From Candidatus Latescibacterota bacterium (lineage in GTDB: Bacteria > Latescibacterota > UBA2968), in contig JAJEDY010000005.1 of assembly GCA_022821275.1 (NCBI GenBank), forward strand, positions 1 through 64,000: a DNA stretch of 64,000 bases, given 5' to 3'. Made by a program: the position numbers and the translations under genes. The notes beneath the pieces are model-generated. The model worked only from the letters and a program-made list of their open reading frames with translations. It was not told the DNA's origin and did not search any database. Shown here piece after piece: positions 6,991 to 15,626 of this stretch. Position 1 is the stretch's first letter, and every line of letters begins with the position of its first letter.

Positions 6991-7096
6991 GACCAGCCCC
7001 GTATTGAATCTATACGGGGTGGCTATCGCTGTTGATACCACAACCCCCGCTGAAGCACCGAGAATCCCACATGCTTTAGCTGTGGGAGTATGTCAA
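6991..7096 (+). ncRNA. Candidate omega/reRNA scaffold at the IS right end
   Basis: Directly after tnpB there is a hairpin (ccccgta ... tacgggg, about 6996-7020), then the terminal cccaca/tgtggg hairpin and TCAA. In this IS group the guide RNA covers the 3' part of tnpB and the right end, with the guide taken from the flanking DNA beyond 7096. Position and hairpins fit; transcription is not shown. Confidence 0.45.
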
Positions 7097-7154
7097 TAAC
7101 TGATATTTCCCACATACAACCGCTCGCGCCTATCGCGAACAGGTTTCAATTATA

Positions 7155-7268
7155 TTATCGACGTTTTCCTGCGTGCGAACCATCAAGGTACCTTTCCATG
7201 TCCCGGAGAATCACCATCTTGGCGTTCGGTATGGCCTCCTGGGTATCCCACTGGGCCTTGAGCACCAC
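7155..7268 (-). other. Possible small ORF or gene remnant
   Basis: A 37-codon frame starts with GTG (7268) after AAAAGGAG and contains TQEAIPNAKMVILRDMERYL. It lies just after the DmfA2-like gene on the same strand and next to the IS end. The composition looks protein-like, as in the tail of a longer gene, but no family is recognised. Confidence 0.25.
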
Positions 7269-7295
7269 ATCTCCTTTTTATTCAAATGATAGAGA

Positions 7296-8888
7296 TTACT
7301 TGACGAACCAATCAAACACATTTTTTGTTATACGTTGAACGCGCGGGTCCGGACCTTTCGGCTTGGCATGCCTATGTGCGGGCAATACGTGGCCGGGAGG
7401 CGACGACAAACCTTGCGCCCACCAGATCGTCCCGGCGTTGAATACGACATTATTCTTTGGCCCATCGTAGATCGTAGCGGCATGAGGACTGTACCTACGA
7501 TTCTTCGGTAGCATCGGTCCCTCGGCCAGAACTTCAAAGTTAGGCAGTTCGGGAAGAGGCGATCCATGCCATTCCCAGCCCACCAGGCCTGTGATCGTGT
7601 CGCCTTCTTTCATGCCCGTGTCTTCATACAGCCAGTGATCGGCATTGGCGCAGGTCCAATCGCCTCCGCCAACGCCGGCGGTGCGTCCCCCCATGAGCAA
7701 CGCCGCGTCCGGTCCCGCTGGATACTTGGCGGGGGTGCCGCGTCGCTTGTTCAACATCTTGCTGAGTTCCTCGCCAATGAACTTATCTTCGCGTCGCATG
7801 ATCCGGTGGAACTGCCTCTCGGCAGAGGGCAGCAAAGGCACCACCCCCCAAACCGAATTGCCACTCAGGAACGCAAGGTTGACACCGGCGTCCCGAGCCT
7901 CGATGACGTTGTCGTACATCTCTCGGGTCCAATACTCGTCATGGCCCACGGAGATAAAGCCTTTCGCGCGTTGTAATCTCGGACCGTGCCTGTGCGTATC
8001 CACATTTGAGATATACGACACATCGTAGTCCTGCTGCTCTATCCAATAAGACAAGGGAAACTCCCAAAGAAGAAATTCGCCCGTGCCCACAGACTTGGGG
8101 TTCTTGACCAGATGATCCTGGCAGAACTGCGCGTAGGGACGGTCAAAACTCACCCACCCGGTATCGTTCGCGTTGGTGCTCCACTTTTTTCTTTTCTTAT
8201 ATCCCGTGTAGCCATTTTTGTCGTTGTGGTAAAGAGACCACTCGTTGGTAGGCCAGCTGTTGTAGGCTTGCCAGGTCATGTCGCTGCACTGGAAGAGCAA
8301 ATCGCAGGGGCGATCATCGCGCACAATAAAGATGACGTAGCTTTGCACGCCCTCTTCTTTCGCGGTGAGTTTGCCGAGATAAACCCCACTCAGCCAATCG
8401 TCTGGAATCTCAAATTCTACGGTAGGTTCCCACTTGCATTCGCGCAGACGGTTCTCGCCGATTGGTGGATCCGGTTGGGTTTTACCCGGCAGCGAATCGA
8501 AACGCTTCATAAGCCGCCCGCCGGTGCCGCCGTAGTAACCCGTGCGGAAGATCTCCAGATCAAACTCCGAAACCGGATTCGTGCTCACCATGACCTTGAG
8601 CGTTTCGCCAGCAGCCACGCTCGTCTCGGAGCAGTAGCCCTCGATGCGCGGGGAACGCCACAACTCTACCGGTTCGATGTCGTTGATGTCGGTCTTAGTG
8701 AGCAACCAGTCGCGCGTTCCACGCTCGGCGTTTTCGAGTTCTATCATATTTTCCCCTACTGGCGTTTGGCCAAAGGCCTCAGGAATGCCAAGCGCGCCTG
8801 ATGCCAGCCCAAGGCTTACTGCAGCGGTGCCTTTGAGTGCATCACGGCGATTCATGCTGGATTCGTTCATGCTGTTTTCTTTGTTCAT
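7296..8888 (-). CDS. Tat-exported DmfA2-like protein (N,N-dimethylformamidase large-subunit family), copy 1
   Basis: About 530 residues. The start at 8888 has GAGGAG 7 nt upstream; earlier ATGs would overlap the preceding sulfatase gene. A twin-arginine signal (MNRRDALKGTAAVSLGLASG) opens the protein. The body matches the large subunit of N,N-dimethylformamidase: IEGYCSETSVAAGETLKVMV, EIFRTGYYGGTGGR, SYVIFIVRDDRPCDLLFQCSD and GFISVGHDEYWTREMYDNV. The family's small subunit is absent, so an amidase role on formamides is doubtful and another exported substrate is likely. It is 25 nt downstream of a sulfatase gene and paralogous to 10380-11996. Confidence 0.75.
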   Translation of the reverse strand: MNKENSMNESSMNRRDALKGTAAVSLGLASGALGIPEAFGQTPVGENMIELENAERGTRDWLLTKTDINDIEPVELWRSPRIEGYCSETSVAAGETLKVMVSTNPVSEFDLEIFRTGYYGGTGGRLMKRFDSLPGKTQPDPPIGENRLRECKWEPTVEFEIPDDWLSGVYLGKLTAKEEGVQSYVIFIVRDDRPCDLLFQCSDMTWQAYNSWPTNEWSLYHNDKNGYTGYKKRKKWSTNANDTGWVSFDRPYAQFCQDHLVKNPKSVGTGEFLLWEFPLSYWIEQQDYDVSYISNVDTHRHGPRLQRAKGFISVGHDEYWTREMYDNVIEARDAGVNLAFLSGNSVWGVVPLLPSAERQFHRIMRREDKFIGEELSKMLNKRRGTPAKYPAGPDAALLMGGRTAGVGGGDWTCANADHWLYEDTGMKEGDTITGLVGWEWHGSPLPELPNFEVLAEGPMLPKNRRYSPHAATIYDGPKNNVVFNAGTIWWAQGLSSPPGHVLPAHRHAKPKGPDPRVQRITKNVFDWFVK

Positions 8889-8913
8889 TCTGGCGCTCCT
8901 CTGGATATTGGAC

Positions 8914-10359
8914 CTATCGGTTGCGTCCAGATAGTTCGCCAGGTGGCTCATGATGAACAGGAATCCCTTTTTGCATCTCTTTTTTTACATTTGCATATTC
9001 AGGACTATCCGCGAGGTTATGCCATTCCCACTTATCTTTCTCGTGATCATACAACTCTTCACTTCCGTCAGCATATACGATATACCTGTATCGTTCGGAT
9101 CGAACGCCATAATTCTTGTACCCAAAAGTGGTTAAGGAAGTCTTATCCCATGGAGCCTCAGGGTTTTTCATCAAGACTGAGAGATCGTTTCCTTCCAGTT
9201 GTTTTTCAGGTGGTTTGCAGCCGGTCAGGGAGGCAAGTGTAGGATAAATATCCAGCAAATTCACGGGCTTGGCGCAGGTCGAACCAGGCTTTGTCACACC
9301 AGGCGCCACCCATACCAAATTCACCCTCGTGGCCCTTTCCCAGAGAGAGTATTTTGCCCAACGCTCTTTTTCGCCCAGCTGAAAACCATGGTCGCTCCAC
9401 AACACGATAATCGTATTGTCGGCGTACTTTGATTTCTCGAGCGCCCCTACAATCTGGCCGATCAGGTCATCCGTCATGGCAGTGGACGCCAGATAAGCCT
9501 GAATCGCAGGCTTCCACTGACCGGCAGCCCTAATCTTCTTAAGCCACGCAATATGCTGCTGCTTTGCACTCGCCTCGGGCACATCTTCCAAATCATCCTC
9601 TTTGTAACCCTCCGGAAGCTCTATTTCATCCAGAGGGAACCAATCAAAATACTTTTGGAGCGCATAATTGGGCAGATGCGGTTGGAAGATGCCGGCGCCT
9701 AAAAAGAAGGGTTCTTTCAGCTCTCCCCCGAGCAGTGTCTCTGCCGCCCATTTCGCGGTTTTCCCATCATTGATATCCTCCAGTTTAACGTCTGGGGCGT
9801 AAGGGCCCCAGTCGGCATATCTTGCTATATTCTTCATTCCGTTCATGGGCCTCGGGCTGGAGAATCTGTCTATCCAAGGGAACAGGTCCTGCGTTTTGCT
9901 CGGGTAATAGTCATCAAAGCCCCGCCCTTGTACTTCCTGTTTGAAATGAGCGCCGTGAAACAACTTTCCGGAGCCGCAGACATAGTATCCATTTTGTTGA
10001 AAAAACTCGGGCAATAGAACCGAGTTGTTCAGTATCGGATTGCGTGTAAGCGAGCTTCGGTTGACATAATTACCCGATGTCGAAGGACGGATCCCGGTCA
10101 TAATGGCAGCTCTTGAAGGACCGCAGGCGGGAGCTGTACAATGCGCATTTGTGAACACCACCCCACGAGAAGCCAGCTTGTCTATATGAGGCGTTCGGGC
10201 CTGAGGATTGCCTTTCAACATGCCAGTCCAGTCATTTAAATCATCAATAGCGATAAACAATATATTGGGCTTCTCGTCCTGCTGGTTTAAGTCCTTCCCT
10301 TCAATCTTTCCTACCATGCACAAGAGGCAAACCGCCAGAGACAGTATCATTATTTTCAT
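8914..10359 (-). CDS. Secreted type I sulfatase
   Basis: About 481 residues from ATG 10359 (MKIMILSLAVCLLCMVG signal, AGGGGAAA upstream). The N-terminal metal site NILFIAIDDLNDW and the formylglycine motif C-G-P-S-R in ACGPSRAAIMTG mark a formylglycine-dependent sulfatase; WSDHGFQLGEKERWAK is the second metal-binding block. It resembles iduronate-2-sulfatase-type enzymes. The gene lies between two DmfA2-like genes with gaps of 20-25 nt, indicating one operon and perhaps one substrate. Maturation needs a formylglycine-generating enzyme, and no convincing one is in the window. Confidence 0.85.
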   Translation of the reverse strand: MKIMILSLAVCLLCMVGKIEGKDLNQQDEKPNILFIAIDDLNDWTGMLKGNPQARTPHIDKLASRGVVFTNAHCTAPACGPSRAAIMTGIRPSTSGNYVNRSSLTRNPILNNSVLLPEFFQQNGYYVCGSGKLFHGAHFKQEVQGRGFDDYYPSKTQDLFPWIDRFSSPRPMNGMKNIARYADWGPYAPDVKLEDINDGKTAKWAAETLLGGELKEPFFLGAGIFQPHLPNYALQKYFDWFPLDEIELPEGYKEDDLEDVPEASAKQQHIAWLKKIRAAGQWKPAIQAYLASTAMTDDLIGQIVGALEKSKYADNTIIVLWSDHGFQLGEKERWAKYSLWERATRVNLVWVAPGVTKPGSTCAKPVNLLDIYPTLASLTGCKPPEKQLEGNDLSVLMKNPEAPWDKTSLTTFGYKNYGVRSERYRYIVYADGSEELYDHEKDKWEWHNLADSPEYANVKKEMQKGIPVHHEPPGELSGRNR

Positions 10360-10379
10360 TCTAGATTTCCCCTTTATTT

Positions 10380-11996
10380 TCACCCAATAAAGCGTTGAAA
10401 CAGATTGTGAGTAATTTGCTGGACGCGCTCGTCTGGGCCTTGTTGCGTTACCCCATGCCTTGATGGGTTGACGTGCCCCGGTGGGCTGGACAAACCATTG
10501 GCCCACCAGATGGTGGCGCAGTTGAACACGATGTTGCCTTTTGGCCCATCGTAAACGGTTGCGGTATAATGGCCCGGATTTTTGCCGTTGATCAGTGTTT
10601 CGCCTTCAGCAACGACTTGCATTCCGGGCAGGTCCATCGCGGGAGCACCGTGCCACTCCCAGCCAACGAGACCTTTGACCGAATCTCCCTTTTCCATCCC
10701 GGTCCCTTCAAAAAGCCAGTGTTCTGGCATGGCGCATGTCCAATCGCCGCTTCCTCTACCGGGGGGAGTCCACCGTGCCCCCATTAATTGTGCGCCATCG
10801 GGACCCATGTTGGGTTGAAAACCTTTCTGATTGTGCGTTCTTTGTTCGACCCTGCTGTGGTATTCGGATGGAAAGAACCAGCCTTCTCTGCGCGTGGCGC
10901 GGTTGGGCGTACCGTTTGCGGAAGGCAGCAGCGGTACTACACAGAGAACAGAATTGGCGCTTAGAAACGCCAGGTTCACGCCTTCGTCACGAGCTTTGAG
11001 CACATTGTCGTACATGTCCAAAGTCCAGTACTCGTCGTGCCCCACCGAAATGAACCCTTTGGTGCGCAGCAAACCCGCGGGGTCGGCGTGCGTGTCGATA
11101 TTGGAGATATAGGAAACATCGTACCCGTGTTGCTCCAGCCAAAAGGACAATGGGAATTCCCAGGGCAGGAATTCGCCGGAGCCACCGGAGGTCTTGTGCT
11201 TGTTGACGGGGTGGGTAAACAAGCCGTAGGGCCGATCGAAGCTCACTGTCCCGCTGGGCACACCGGTGCTGGAATACCCTTCATGTTTTGTGTAAATAGA
11301 GAAATCGGCTGGCCAGCGGTTGTAGGCAGACCAGGTCAGGTCACTGCATTGAAACAGCAGATCGCAAGGGCGATCATCGCGGACGATGAAGATGACGTAG
11401 CTCTGAATTCCGCTGGTCTCTTCCGTCAGTTTCCCCAGGTAGACGCCGCTCAGCCAATCTTCGGGAATCTCGAATTCCACAGAGGGCTTCCAACTGCATT
11501 CGCGCAGGTAGTTTTCATCGATGGGCGGGTCGGGCTGCTGGGTGCCTTCGAGCGCATCATAAGTACGAACAAGCCGCCCCCCATCCCCGTTGTAGTAACC
11601 GGTCCGAAAGATCTCCAACTTGAACGCGGATGCTGGAGCCGTGCTCACCATAATCTGCAACTTCTCGCCAGCTCGAATGCTGTTCGCCGAGCAATACCCT
11701 TCAATCCACGGGCAGCGCCCGTTGGTCAAGATGGGATTGATCTTCCCCGGGAGCTGGCGTGTCTTGGTGAGCATCCAGTCCCGCGTTCCACGCTCGGCGT
11801 TTTCGAGTTGGATGCGATTGCGTCGTTTTGATTTCGATGCGTTTGAATTTCCGTAGAGCGGTGGCGCGCCGAAGGTTCCGGCTGCGAGACCGAGACTTGT
11901 GGCGGCGACGCCTTTGATTAAATCACGGCGATTCAGGCCATTTTGACGTGCAAAACGCTTCCAAAAATGAAAAACTGCTTTCAAATCTTTGCTCAT
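10380..11996 (-). CDS. Tat-exported DmfA2-like protein, copy 2
   Basis: 538 residues from ATG 11996. A twin-arginine motif (LNRRDLIKGVAATSLGLAAG) is preceded by an unusually long 24-residue n-region. The body is colinear with copy 1: RGTRDWMLTKT, IEGYCSANSIRAGEKLQIMV, SYVIFIVRDDRPCDLLFQCSD and GFISVGHDEYWTLDMYDNV. It is the first gene of the three-gene run ending at 7296. Upstream, at 12086, begins a broken copy of the CARF regulator 5' end, so the cassette's 5' flank is a recombination junction. Substrate unknown. Confidence 0.75.
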   Translation of the reverse strand: MSKDLKAVFHFWKRFARQNGLNRRDLIKGVAATSLGLAAGTFGAPPLYGNSNASKSKRRNRIQLENAERGTRDWMLTKTRQLPGKINPILTNGRCPWIEGYCSANSIRAGEKLQIMVSTAPASAFKLEIFRTGYYNGDGGRLVRTYDALEGTQQPDPPIDENYLRECSWKPSVEFEIPEDWLSGVYLGKLTEETSGIQSYVIFIVRDDRPCDLLFQCSDLTWSAYNRWPADFSIYTKHEGYSSTGVPSGTVSFDRPYGLFTHPVNKHKTSGGSGEFLPWEFPLSFWLEQHGYDVSYISNIDTHADPAGLLRTKGFISVGHDEYWTLDMYDNVLKARDEGVNLAFLSANSVLCVVPLLPSANGTPNRATRREGWFFPSEYHSRVEQRTHNQKGFQPNMGPDGAQLMGARWTPPGRGSGDWTCAMPEHWLFEGTGMEKGDSVKGLVGWEWHGAPAMDLPGMQVVAEGETLINGKNPGHYTATVYDGPKGNIVFNCATIWWANGLSSPPGHVNPSRHGVTQQGPDERVQQITHNLFQRFIG

Positions 11997-12085
11997 AATA
12001 CACACTCTTGCAAAAGGTTAGAAATTTGCGACCCACCAAAACCTGAGGAAATGCCGCTAATCCTCACGATACTGTTCCCATAGAA

Positions 12086-12280
12086 CAATGCCCAGAAGGT
12101 TTCTGTCATAACTTGCGGTGTGTTGCCAATTACAGCGACCAGTTTGTGTTTCATATTGTTATCCTCTTGAGACATTCCATTGACTTTTATAGTATAACAC
12201 CGTACTCTTAAAATTTCAATCTATGACTGTGACTGTCTGAAATACGTCCCAGTGGAGAGAAAAACAGAAATCCGCTCGGC
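12086..12280 (-). pseudogene. Truncated second copy of the CARF-sigma-54 gene 5' end and its upstream region
   Basis: Start context and first codons (MKHKLVAVIGNTPQVMTETFWAL, ATG at 12154, aagagga upstream) repeat those of the intact gene, then homology stops at 12086. The non-coding side continues colinear with 3454-3700 to about 12280, but without the 142-bp MITE. About 70 nt of coding sequence is left, so it is non-functional. It marks a duplication of this locus. Confidence 0.8.
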
Positions 12281-12334
12281 ACGAAGTTGCCAGGTCTGGA
12301 AATTTACCCCGTTGACAGATGAGGCGCAAAATCC

Positions 12335-13544
12335 ATGAATGCAATGTATAGAAACACAATCGCCCATCTAATCGAGATGTCGCCCTTTGAGATTGAGCCT
12401 GATGTCCAAATAACCGGACGTGTGCCTACTATGGCGAGTTCTATGTTTCTTACGAACAAGGAGCAGGGCGACTGGGCAGAAGAGATTGTCCTCAATGCAA
12501 TCAACGAAAACTCTCAGGAATATTGTGCAATATGGGACTATTGTTAAGAAACGCCTTATCGAGAGTGGTCATCTTGTCGCTATTATCAATCTTAGATGCG
12601 AGAAAGATATCTTTCCCGATGCGATAACCTCAGTGGGGATAATTCTGTACGATGCCAGTCGGCAATATTCCCACGTCGATTTCCATATCGCTGATTCGAT
12701 TTCTTCACTGAAGAATATCCTTGAATGCCAACCAACAACCAGGGTCGCATTGGAGCGACTCAATCCCGAGTCGAAGTGGTTGTCATACTTCCAGAAAAAT
12801 ACATTCGACATCAATCATCGAATGGCTGTGCCGCTGAACTATTATGGTCATTTCAGCAGAGGCATTGCCACCGGCGCCAACGAATTTTTTGTTTTGAAAC
12901 CGTCTCGCGCCGAAACGCTGGGAATCAATGGCCCGGAGGTTGTTCCCTGCATTACGAAAAGCTCTCAAATTCGGCAACCGGTGTTTGGTCGCGCAGACTA
13001 CGATGATTTGGTCAGAAACGACGCGCCTGTTTTGCTATTCAGTGTTAGTAAGACACACTCGAAATACGCGGCGGATTATATTCGGAGTGGGGAGCAAAGG
13101 GGTTATAACACGCGGTTTTTAACGAAAAACCGAAATCCCTGGTACAAGACGGAAAGGAGAGCACCTGCACCACTTCTGCTTGGCGTCTTTTCTCGCGGAG
13201 GTTACAAGATTATTCGCAACAGAAGTGAGGTGTTGAACTTGACGTGTTTTCACGGCTTTCAGCCCAATATTATTGGTATGGCATATCTCGACCGCCTGTT
13301 TCTCTATCTGGCCTCTGCGCCGGGGCGAGATGTAGTTTCATTATGTGTTCGAAGATACGGTGACGCGCTGGATAAGTTCGAGCCTAATGATCTGAATCAG
13401 GCGCTTGTACCAGGCCAACAGGTGTTTGATGAACTTTCGAACAGGGAGGTCGCGAAAGCCGTTCGCTGTGCAGAAAGAACCGGAAAAACGCCCGGCTGGA
13501 TAGACGCTTTCTTTGAGCAATTGATGATACCCACCGACCATTAG
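12335..13544 (+). pseudogene. Remnant of a restriction-modification pair: AccI-like endonuclease start joined to an Eco57I-like methylase end
   Basis: Frame one (12335-12547) encodes an N-terminus with MASSMFLTNKEQGDWAEEIV, typical of AccI-type restriction enzymes as far as I recall, and ends at TAA after 70 codons. From about 12535 another frame runs to 13544 and gives the C-terminal half of an adenine methyltransferase: GTIVKKRLIESGHLVAIINL, CEKDIFPDAITSVGIILYD, ARGIATGANEFF-like text (SRGIATGANEFFVLK) and a target-recognition region. The catalytic NPPY block and SAM site are missing. A deletion fusing the R and M genes explains this. Upstream codons of the longer frame are read in a shadow frame. 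Confidence 0.65.
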
Positions 13545-13580
13545 CGCCCTCTGTCCTCTTCCCTCTAAATCCATACAACT

Positions 13581-14513
13581 CTACTTTTTGCCTTCGGTTT
13601 GTTTGCGATATTTTGAAGTCACCAGTTCTATCTCATCGAGAAGGGCCTCAACGGATACGTCTTTGGCGATGGTGGTATTTAGAGAACCATAATGGATCTC
13701 GAGACATTCCAGGAGTAATGCCTTGATCTTGTCTTCGTCTGGCTTGTGCGGTATCGGACTTTCCTTATCATCATAGAGCTTGTCGAGTTCCGCTTTTTTG
13801 CGATCAAAGAACTCTCTGAGTTGCTCCTTTGTCCATTCTCCCCGACGAATTGATTTGTAGATTTCTTTATACCGATCAAGCACAATATCGCCTTCTCGCA
13901 TAATCATTTCGCACTCATAAGCCAGGCGAACCAGATGATACCCGAATTTGGTATCATATCCAAACTGTTCGATATCTGATTGCCGGCGCGGGTTTGTGCG
14001 GCTTTCTGCATCGAGCTTCTTGAGCTGGGAATGGGCATAACCCAAAAACTTGTGGTATGCCCCCTTGTGCAAAAAGGCTTTTCGGCTTTGCCGCATGCGA
14101 TCATAAATCTGGGAGGTAGATAACAGGCATCTGGGAGGCAGGAATAGAACTTCTACCATATTTGGATTGTTCTCCATTGCAAGCTGGAAGAACTTCACGA
14201 TATTGTAGATCGTAATGTCATAAGTCTTCCTTTCATCCTTTGCTTCAATGCCGTGCGCCTGGAATTGATCGAACTTTGGGGGTTGTGTACCGAATCCCTG
14301 GATATGTCCTGCAAGGTGGGGGAAAATAACTGTCTTTGGGGGGATGGCGATTCCGACAATATCTCTATCAGCCTTTTTGGGGTCTTCGCATCCGTAGGCA
14401 AAAGATCCGGTTAGTCCTTCGAGCATCATGTTGTCTGGCAGCCAGGGTGGGGGATGAATGAGGTCCTTATTGGCAAGCCTCGCTGTGCGTGTGAGTTTCT
14501 TCGGTTTCGGCAT
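13581..14513 (-). CDS. RlaP-like predicted nucleotidyltransferase
   Basis: 310 residues, ATG after AGGAGG. The N-terminal third has a polymerase-beta-type site: LTGSFAYGCEDPKKADRDIVG, with Gly-Ser and an Asp-x-Asp pair. The rest is helical and charged (EWTKEQLREFFDRKKAELDKLYDD). This agrees with the RlaP group of nucleotidyltransferases, named for association with RNA ligases, and with phage-type relatives. No RNA ligase is adjacent. It is convergent with the R-M remnant and may belong to the same defence or mobile segment. Substrate unknown. Confidence 0.65.
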   Translation of the reverse strand: MPKPKKLTRTARLANKDLIHPPPWLPDNMMLEGLTGSFAYGCEDPKKADRDIVGIAIPPKTVIFPHLAGHIQGFGTQPPKFDQFQAHGIEAKDERKTYDITIYNIVKFFQLAMENNPNMVEVLFLPPRCLLSTSQIYDRMRQSRKAFLHKGAYHKFLGYAHSQLKKLDAESRTNPRRQSDIEQFGYDTKFGYHLVRLAYECEMIMREGDIVLDRYKEIYKSIRRGEWTKEQLREFFDRKKAELDKLYDDKESPIPHKPDEDKIKALLLECLEIHYGSLNTTIAKDVSVEALLDEIELVTSKYRKQTEGKK

Positions 14514-14527
14514 TCTCTACCTCCTTT

Positions 14528-14665
14528 CTATACAAGATTACATTCCTTTTTTTTTTGATCTTTTTTTTCGACCTTAAACTCCAGCCACATGCGTATCATC
14601 CGCAAGATAAATGTGGCAATCGCCAGATATAAGACCGCATTCCATATCACCTTCAAACAAATCAC
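14528..14665 (-). CDS. Possible small membrane protein
   Basis: A 45-residue frame starting with GTG 14665 reads VICLKVIWNAVLYLAIATFI, one hydrophobic segment, then a basic, Lys-rich tail. A G-rich stretch lies just upstream. It is too short to assign, but the pattern of one membrane span with a positive cytoplasmic tail is coherent. Confidence 0.3.
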   Translation of the reverse strand: MICLKVIWNAVLYLAIATFILRMIRMWLEFKVEKKDQKKKECNLV

Positions 14666-14711
14666 CCCCGAAGAGTGCATCTCTCCAGGGGTTTTAATTT
14701 TCCGATATAAC

Positions 14712-14746
14712 GGATGCCTGGGACGAGGTGTTTGAGAAATTTCAAC
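14712..14746 (+). pseudogene. 3' fragment of a rhamnulokinase gene
   Basis: This 35-bp stretch (ggatgcctgggacgagg ... aaatttcaa) matches the last codons of the intact rhaB at 17048-17082 (DAWDEAFEKFQ) with only a few changes. It is the leftover end of a second copy and abuts the 3' end of the selenoprotein gene, marking a duplication or deletion junction. Confidence 0.6.
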
Positions 14747-15374
14747 TGATGATGTGATCTATTGCCGCTTTGAGTTCTTTGGGGCTGAATCCATAAGGGC
14801 CGTGTTTGCCCGCATAGGCGATGCGGTTGTCCGTGCCGATTAAGTAGAGGCGTTCGGGCCAGGCGACATAGTCATTCATGACGGCGTCTTCCATGTCGTC
14901 AACATAAGTGCGAATGCCGTATTGCATGGCGTCTTCGCATGTTTTTGCAACTTTTCGGCGTTCCGCAAGGGTTTTTGGGTCGTAGATGCCCGTGTCTTTG
15001 AGTTTCCAGCCGTCTTCTGGATGGGCTTCGCGGATGTAGATTACGAGAAAGTGTACCTGTTTGTGATATGCTGCATAGAGGTCGCGGAGGCTAACTGCCT
15101 CGCGGACAAAGGGCGGTCATGTGAAACTGCCGAAGATGAGTGCGACGGGTTTGTCTTTGCAATGGTGTGAGAGGCGCACGGGATTTTCGCCGTTGATGTC
15201 CAATAGTTCAAAGTCCGGTGCGAGGTCTCCGGCTTTGGGCGCACGGGGGTCATTCTGGCTGAGCCAGGCAAAGGCTTCGGCGCGATTTTGGAAGGTTTTG
15301 GACATCCGGATTTCGGCCCCCTTGCGGTAAAATTTTCCTCTTTTGGCTTTGGAGAAGTCGTATTCTGGTTTCAT
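14742..15374 (-). CDS. Deiodinase-like selenoprotein (UGA = Sec)
   Basis: 210 residues when UGA at 15119-15117 is read as selenocysteine (codon 86). The context LIFGSFT-U-PPF is the active-site signature of iodothyronine deiodinase-like proteins (GSxTUPPF), with the thioredoxin-fold lead-in GDLAPDFELLDINGENPV and a colinear C-terminus: FLVIYIREAHPEDGW, ERLYLIGTDNRIAYAG and GPYGFSPKELKAAI. A SECIS-like hairpin lies 12 nt after the UGA. tRNA-Sec and SelD are in the same window, so recoding is expected. The first 23 residues (MKPEYDFSKAKRGKFYRKGA) look like a BrnA/CopG-type antitoxin start. The ATG at 15305, with AAGGGGG upstream, may be the true start. Bacterial members probably act in redox chemistry; substrate unknown. 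Confidence 0.85.
15083..15104 (-). promoter_or_regulatory. SECIS-like hairpin of the deiodinase-like gene
   Basis: On the mRNA strand, 12 nt after UGA, CGCGAGGC pairs with GCCTCCGCG (one bulged base) around a 5-nt loop AGUUA. Distance and size fit bacterial SECIS elements, which sit inside the coding region just after UGA and bind SelB. Confidence 0.65.
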
Positions 15375-15522
15375 TGGGTTAGTTACTTATTGTCCTATCA
15401 ATTTCCACCTATAATTCAATCAAAAAAATGAAATACTTGACACTTTACCACTGTGCCTTATAATAGCAAATGAGTGATGTAAACACAATGCGAAAAATCA
15501 GATTGCGGTGTTGCATTTGCTT

Positions 15523-15605
15523 TTCATCCTGTTCATCCTTTCATCCTGCACATCCTGATTCTGACTGTAGTTGCTTTTTTGCCTTTCATCTGCGTTTATC
15601 TGCGG
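15523..15605. repeat. Short tandem motifs (ttcatcctg, ttcatctgcg)
   Basis: The 5' region of rhaB holds about four copies of ttcatcct(g/t) with a period near 9, then two copies of ttcatctgcg/tttatctgcg. The second motif recurs at 39734-39773 and, degenerate, at 249-272 and 53890. No gene is seen between 15375 and 15626. Confidence 0.55.
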
Positions 15606-15626
15606 ATACTTTTTTTGGGAGTTTTT

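Larger units (their letters stand above)
5665..7096 (+). mobile_element. IS200/IS605-type element carrying only tnpB
   Basis: Subterminal hairpins with related stems (cccaca/tgtggg) occur at 5665-5685 and 7066-7086. The right hairpin is followed 7 nt later by TCAA (7093-7096), the right cleavage tetranucleotide of IS605-type elements. No TnpA is present, so mobility would need a transposase in trans. A longer inverted repeat (gtgctttagca/tgctaaagcac, about 5709-5749) is near the left end. The exact left end is not certain. Confidence 0.7.
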
